Shown here: positions 5,978 to 7,443 of the stretch, piece after piece
Layout: each line of letters opens with the position of its first letter
Position numbering within the stretch: the first letter of the stretch is position 1
Assembly: GCA_945874115.1 (NCBI GenBank)
Contig: CAMCFD010000074.1
Location: 1 to 7,443, forward strand
DNA length: 7,443 nt
Direction of reading: 5' to 3'
From: Rickettsia typhi
Lineage (GTDB): Bacteria > Pseudomonadota > Alphaproteobacteria > Rickettsiales > UBA1997
Position numbers and translations under genes: made by a program
Notes under the pieces: generated by a model
Told to the model about the DNA's origin: nothing
What the model saw: the letters and a program-made list of their open reading frames with translations, nothing else
Databases searched by the model: none

Positions 5978-7162
5978 ATGAGCGAAAATAAAAATTTTGA
6001 CATAACTATAATTGGTGGAAGTTTTGCGGGAATGTCTGCTGCGCTTGCACTGGCACAGATTTCTGATGATTTGAAAATTGCAATTATTGAGAAGCAAGAT
6101 ATTAAAAATCACGACCGAAAGCGCGATGGGCGTGGTTATGCGATTTCGAACAAATCACTGGCGCTGTTCAAAGAAATTGGAATTTATGACGCCGCAACAA
6201 AAGATTCTGGCGTAATCGCCGACATAAAAATCACTGATTACAAAAGCCCCGTAATCGTTGATTTTCTAAGCAAACAAGGCGGTGAGAAAAATTTCGGCGC
6301 GTTAATTGAAAGCTTTATTATTCACAATGCGCTGCGCGATAAAGTTTTAGAAAAGAAAAATATTACTTTATTTTGTCCGAATTCTTATGAAAAAATAAAT
6401 TTTTTTGAAAAAGAAGTTGAGGTTGAATTGAATGATAAAAATATTTTGAAATCGAAATTGCTACTTGCTTGTGACGGCCGATTTTCGCCGCTTCGCGATA
6501 AATTTAATATTGAAACCGAAACTAAAAATTATAACCAAATCGCGATTGTTTTTAATATAAAACATGAAAAATCGCACCAAAATATTGCGTGGGAAAAATT
6601 TCTCCCAGGCGGGCCCCTCGCGATTTTGCCATTGCAAAAACAAAATGAATCTTCAATTGTTTGGATTGCGCCAAACCAAGAGGCTCAAGTGATTCTAGAG
6701 CTTGATCAAGAAAATTTTACGCAACAATTATTGAAAAGAATGGAAAATTGTCTTGGCGAAGTCGAGGTTATTTCACAAAAATTTTCCTATCCTTTGATTA
6801 TGGTTGAGGCTTCGAAATTTTATCACGATAAAATGTTGCTAGTCGGAGACGCCGCTTGCGGAGTGCATCCAATCGCGGGACAAGGTTTGAATCTGGGTCT
6901 TGAATCTATAAAGATTTTACAAGATTTGGTGCGTCAATATTTTTTATCCGGCCTCGATATAAATTCATCAACGCTGATTGAAGAATATAGTAAAAAAGCG
7001 CGCTTTGGCACCAGAAAAATGGTTATTGCAACCAATGTTTTAAATTCATTGTTCGAAAGCAAAAGCCTGACAATTGGCCTAGCTCGAGACTTCGGACTTG
7101 GTTTGGTTAATAAAATTCCGAAACTAAAAAAGTTTTTTATTAAAAATGCGGGTGGGTTTTGA
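5978..7162 (+). CDS. UbiH/UbiI/UbiF/UbiL-family FAD-dependent ubiquinone-biosynthesis hydroxylase
   Basis: This flavoprotein monooxygenase family uses O2 and FAD to hydroxylate the aromatic ring of ubiquinone precursors, in a membrane-associated complex. The protein has 394 residues, normal for the family. The N-terminal dinucleotide fold has I-I-G-G-S-F-A-G (11-18) and Glu38 ending the second strand. D50-G-R-x-x-A-I-S57 is the family's DxRxxALS-like motif. C-D166-G-R is the conserved DG motif. G290-D-A-A-C-G-V-H-P-I-A-G-Q-G-L-N-L-G307 is the ribityl-binding GD motif. In it, Cys-Gly occupies the positions after G-D-A-A where His plus a residue is usual. The position hydroxylated (C1, C5 or C6) cannot be read from motifs. 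Alphaproteobacteria often have a less specific UbiL, so I give no symbol. It starts 14 bases after alr and is the only gene here ending in TGA. Confidence 0.9.
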   Translation: MSENKNFDITIIGGSFAGMSAALALAQISDDLKIAIIEKQDIKNHDRKRDGRGYAISNKSLALFKEIGIYDAATKDSGVIADIKITDYKSPVIVDFLSKQGGEKNFGALIESFIIHNALRDKVLEKKNITLFCPNSYEKINFFEKEVEVELNDKNILKSKLLLACDGRFSPLRDKFNIETETKNYNQIAIVFNIKHEKSHQNIAWEKFLPGGPLAILPLQKQNESSIVWIAPNQEAQVILELDQENFTQQLLKRMENCLGEVEVISQKFSYPLIMVEASKFYHDKMLLVGDAACGVHPIAGQGLNLGLESIKILQDLVRQYFLSGLDINSSTLIEEYSKKARFGTRKMVIATNVLNSLFESKSLTIGLARDFGLGLVNKIPKLKKFFIKNAGGF

Positions 7163-7165
7163 GCG

Positions 7166-7184
7166 TTTGTGCGTAAAGCACAAA
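7166..7184 (+). repeat. Hairpin just after the UbiH-family gene
   Basis: TTTGTGC (7166-7172) pairs perfectly with GCACAAA (7178-7184) around the loop GTAAA, three bases after the TGA stop. On the plus strand the stem is followed by A residues rather than a T-run, so alone it is not a classical intrinsic terminator. It abuts a second inverted repeat and may protect or terminate the 3' end of the upstream transcript. Confidence 0.55.
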
Positions 7185-7206
7185 AAATCGATTAATAATC
7201 GATTTT
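7184..7206 (+). terminator. Perfect 10-bp inverted repeat, possible weak or bidirectional terminator
   Basis: AAAATCGATT (7184-7193) and AATCGATTTT (7197-7206) are exact reverse complements around a 3-base AAT loop. The right arm ends in four Ts on the plus strand. Read on the minus strand, six Ts end the structure. The stem has few G-C pairs, so termination would be weak. Its position 21 bases after the UbiH-family stop fits the end of the upstream operon. A protein-binding palindrome is the alternative. Confidence 0.45.
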
Positions 7207-7324
7207 AGCGAAAAACGGGCGCTCGCGTAGCATGCGCTGTCGGTTGAGAGAATGGGAATAATTCGAAGACAGAAATTCTGCCTAAAATTAGGTGCAAAAA
7301 ATTGATAAAACATAACGTAAAAAA
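7207..7324. other. Non-coding gap before waaA with short palindromes
   Basis: I see no gene here. It holds a GC-rich patch (7216-7237) with GCGC arms at 7219-7222 and 7234-7237, a CTGTC/GACAG pair (7237-7241 and 7268-7272), the odd-centred palindrome CAGAAATTCTG (7270-7280), and CCTAA/TTAGG arms (7281-7285 and 7288-7292). The waaA promoter probably lies here, but no convincing -35/-10 pair stands out. The last bases before waaA are A-rich with no Shine-Dalgarno sequence. Confidence 0.4.
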
Positions 7325-7443
7325 ATGAAAATATATAAAATTTTATCAGTTTTATTTTTTCCGCTAATCGCATTTTATATTTTTCTTCGTTTAATAAAAG
7401 GTAAAGAAAATAAATTGCGCATCAAGGAAAAATTTGGTTTTGC
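7325..7443 (+). CDS. waaA: 3-deoxy-D-manno-octulosonic acid (Kdo) transferase, N-terminal fragment
   Basis: The reading frame opens at an ATG and runs off the right edge after 39 codons plus two bases. The visible part matches the start of WaaA/KdtA: M-K-I-Y-K-I-L-S, a hydrophobic membrane-anchoring segment (about residues 6-20), then R-L-I-K-G-K-E-N-K-L-R-I-K-E-K-F-G. This fits the family's GKE...R..E+FG pattern. WaaA is anchored to the inner membrane and adds Kdo from CMP-Kdo to the lipid A precursor, so the organism should make LPS. The catalytic GT-B domains lie beyond the window. It follows the UbiH-family gene by 162 bases that contain possible terminators, so it may have its own promoter. 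The call rests on a short segment, but the motif order is distinctive. Confidence 0.85.
   Translation, partial: MKIYKILSVLFFPLIAFYIFLRLIKGKENKLRIKEKFGF

Noticed and set aside
7160..7195. TGA at the end of the UbiH-family gene read as tryptophan, adding 12 residues
   Set aside because: The tryptophans I checked use TGG, the protein already has normal family length, and the extension would run through a hairpin.
7217..7296. Possible tRNA in the UbiH-waaA gap (GGGCGC start and an ATTCGAAG T-loop-like string)
   Set aside because: No acceptor stem pairs with the start, and no anticodon arm or conserved D-loop can be drawn.
7140..7373. Minus-strand open frame across the UbiH-waaA gap
   Set aside because: It overlaps the start of waaA and a region of hairpins, and its translation shows no domain or signal.

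Overview
The window reads as a stretch of chromosome from an AT-rich Gram-negative bacterium, most likely an alphaproteobacterium. The L28 sequence resembles alphaproteobacterial forms. An aerobic ubiquinone-type hydroxylase and a Kdo transferase (WaaA) imply a quinone-based respiratory chain and an LPS-containing outer membrane. I cannot name a genus. A reduced or host-associated lineage is possible from base composition, but unproven. All tryptophans I checked use TGG, so the standard code fits.

Layout: (1) Bases 1-350 hold rpmB (ribosomal protein L28), cut by the window edge at the second base of its start codon. A strong intrinsic terminator follows at 384-420. (2) On the minus strand, 1253-459 encodes an unrecognised 264-residue exported protein with eight cysteines, convergent with rpmB. 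(3) From 1255 everything runs on the plus strand: rnd (RNase D), tpiA (triosephosphate isomerase), fumC (class II fumarase), alr (alanine racemase), a UbiH-family FAD monooxygenase and, after a 162-bp gap rich in inverted repeats, the start of waaA (Kdo transferase), which runs off the right edge.

The plus-strand genes from rnd to the UbiH-family gene lie 3, 62, 24 and 14 bases apart and could be one transcription unit. Their products do not share a pathway. They cover RNA 3' processing, central carbon metabolism (triose interconversion and the TCA cycle), D-alanine supply for peptidoglycan, ubiquinone biosynthesis and, with waaA, lipid A-core assembly. This is a housekeeping cluster, not an obvious defence, mobile or secondary-metabolism system.

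What stands out is subtler. TpiA and FumC both carry in-frame insertions of about 30-37 residues compared with the remembered E. coli proteins. The FumC insertion has nested inverted repeats in its DNA, recalling the palindromic elements that insert into Rickettsia genes. The exported protein and rnd have start codons separated by a single base. No gene in the window has a recognisable Shine-Dalgarno sequence. I found no tRNA, rRNA, CRISPR array, transposase or integrase.
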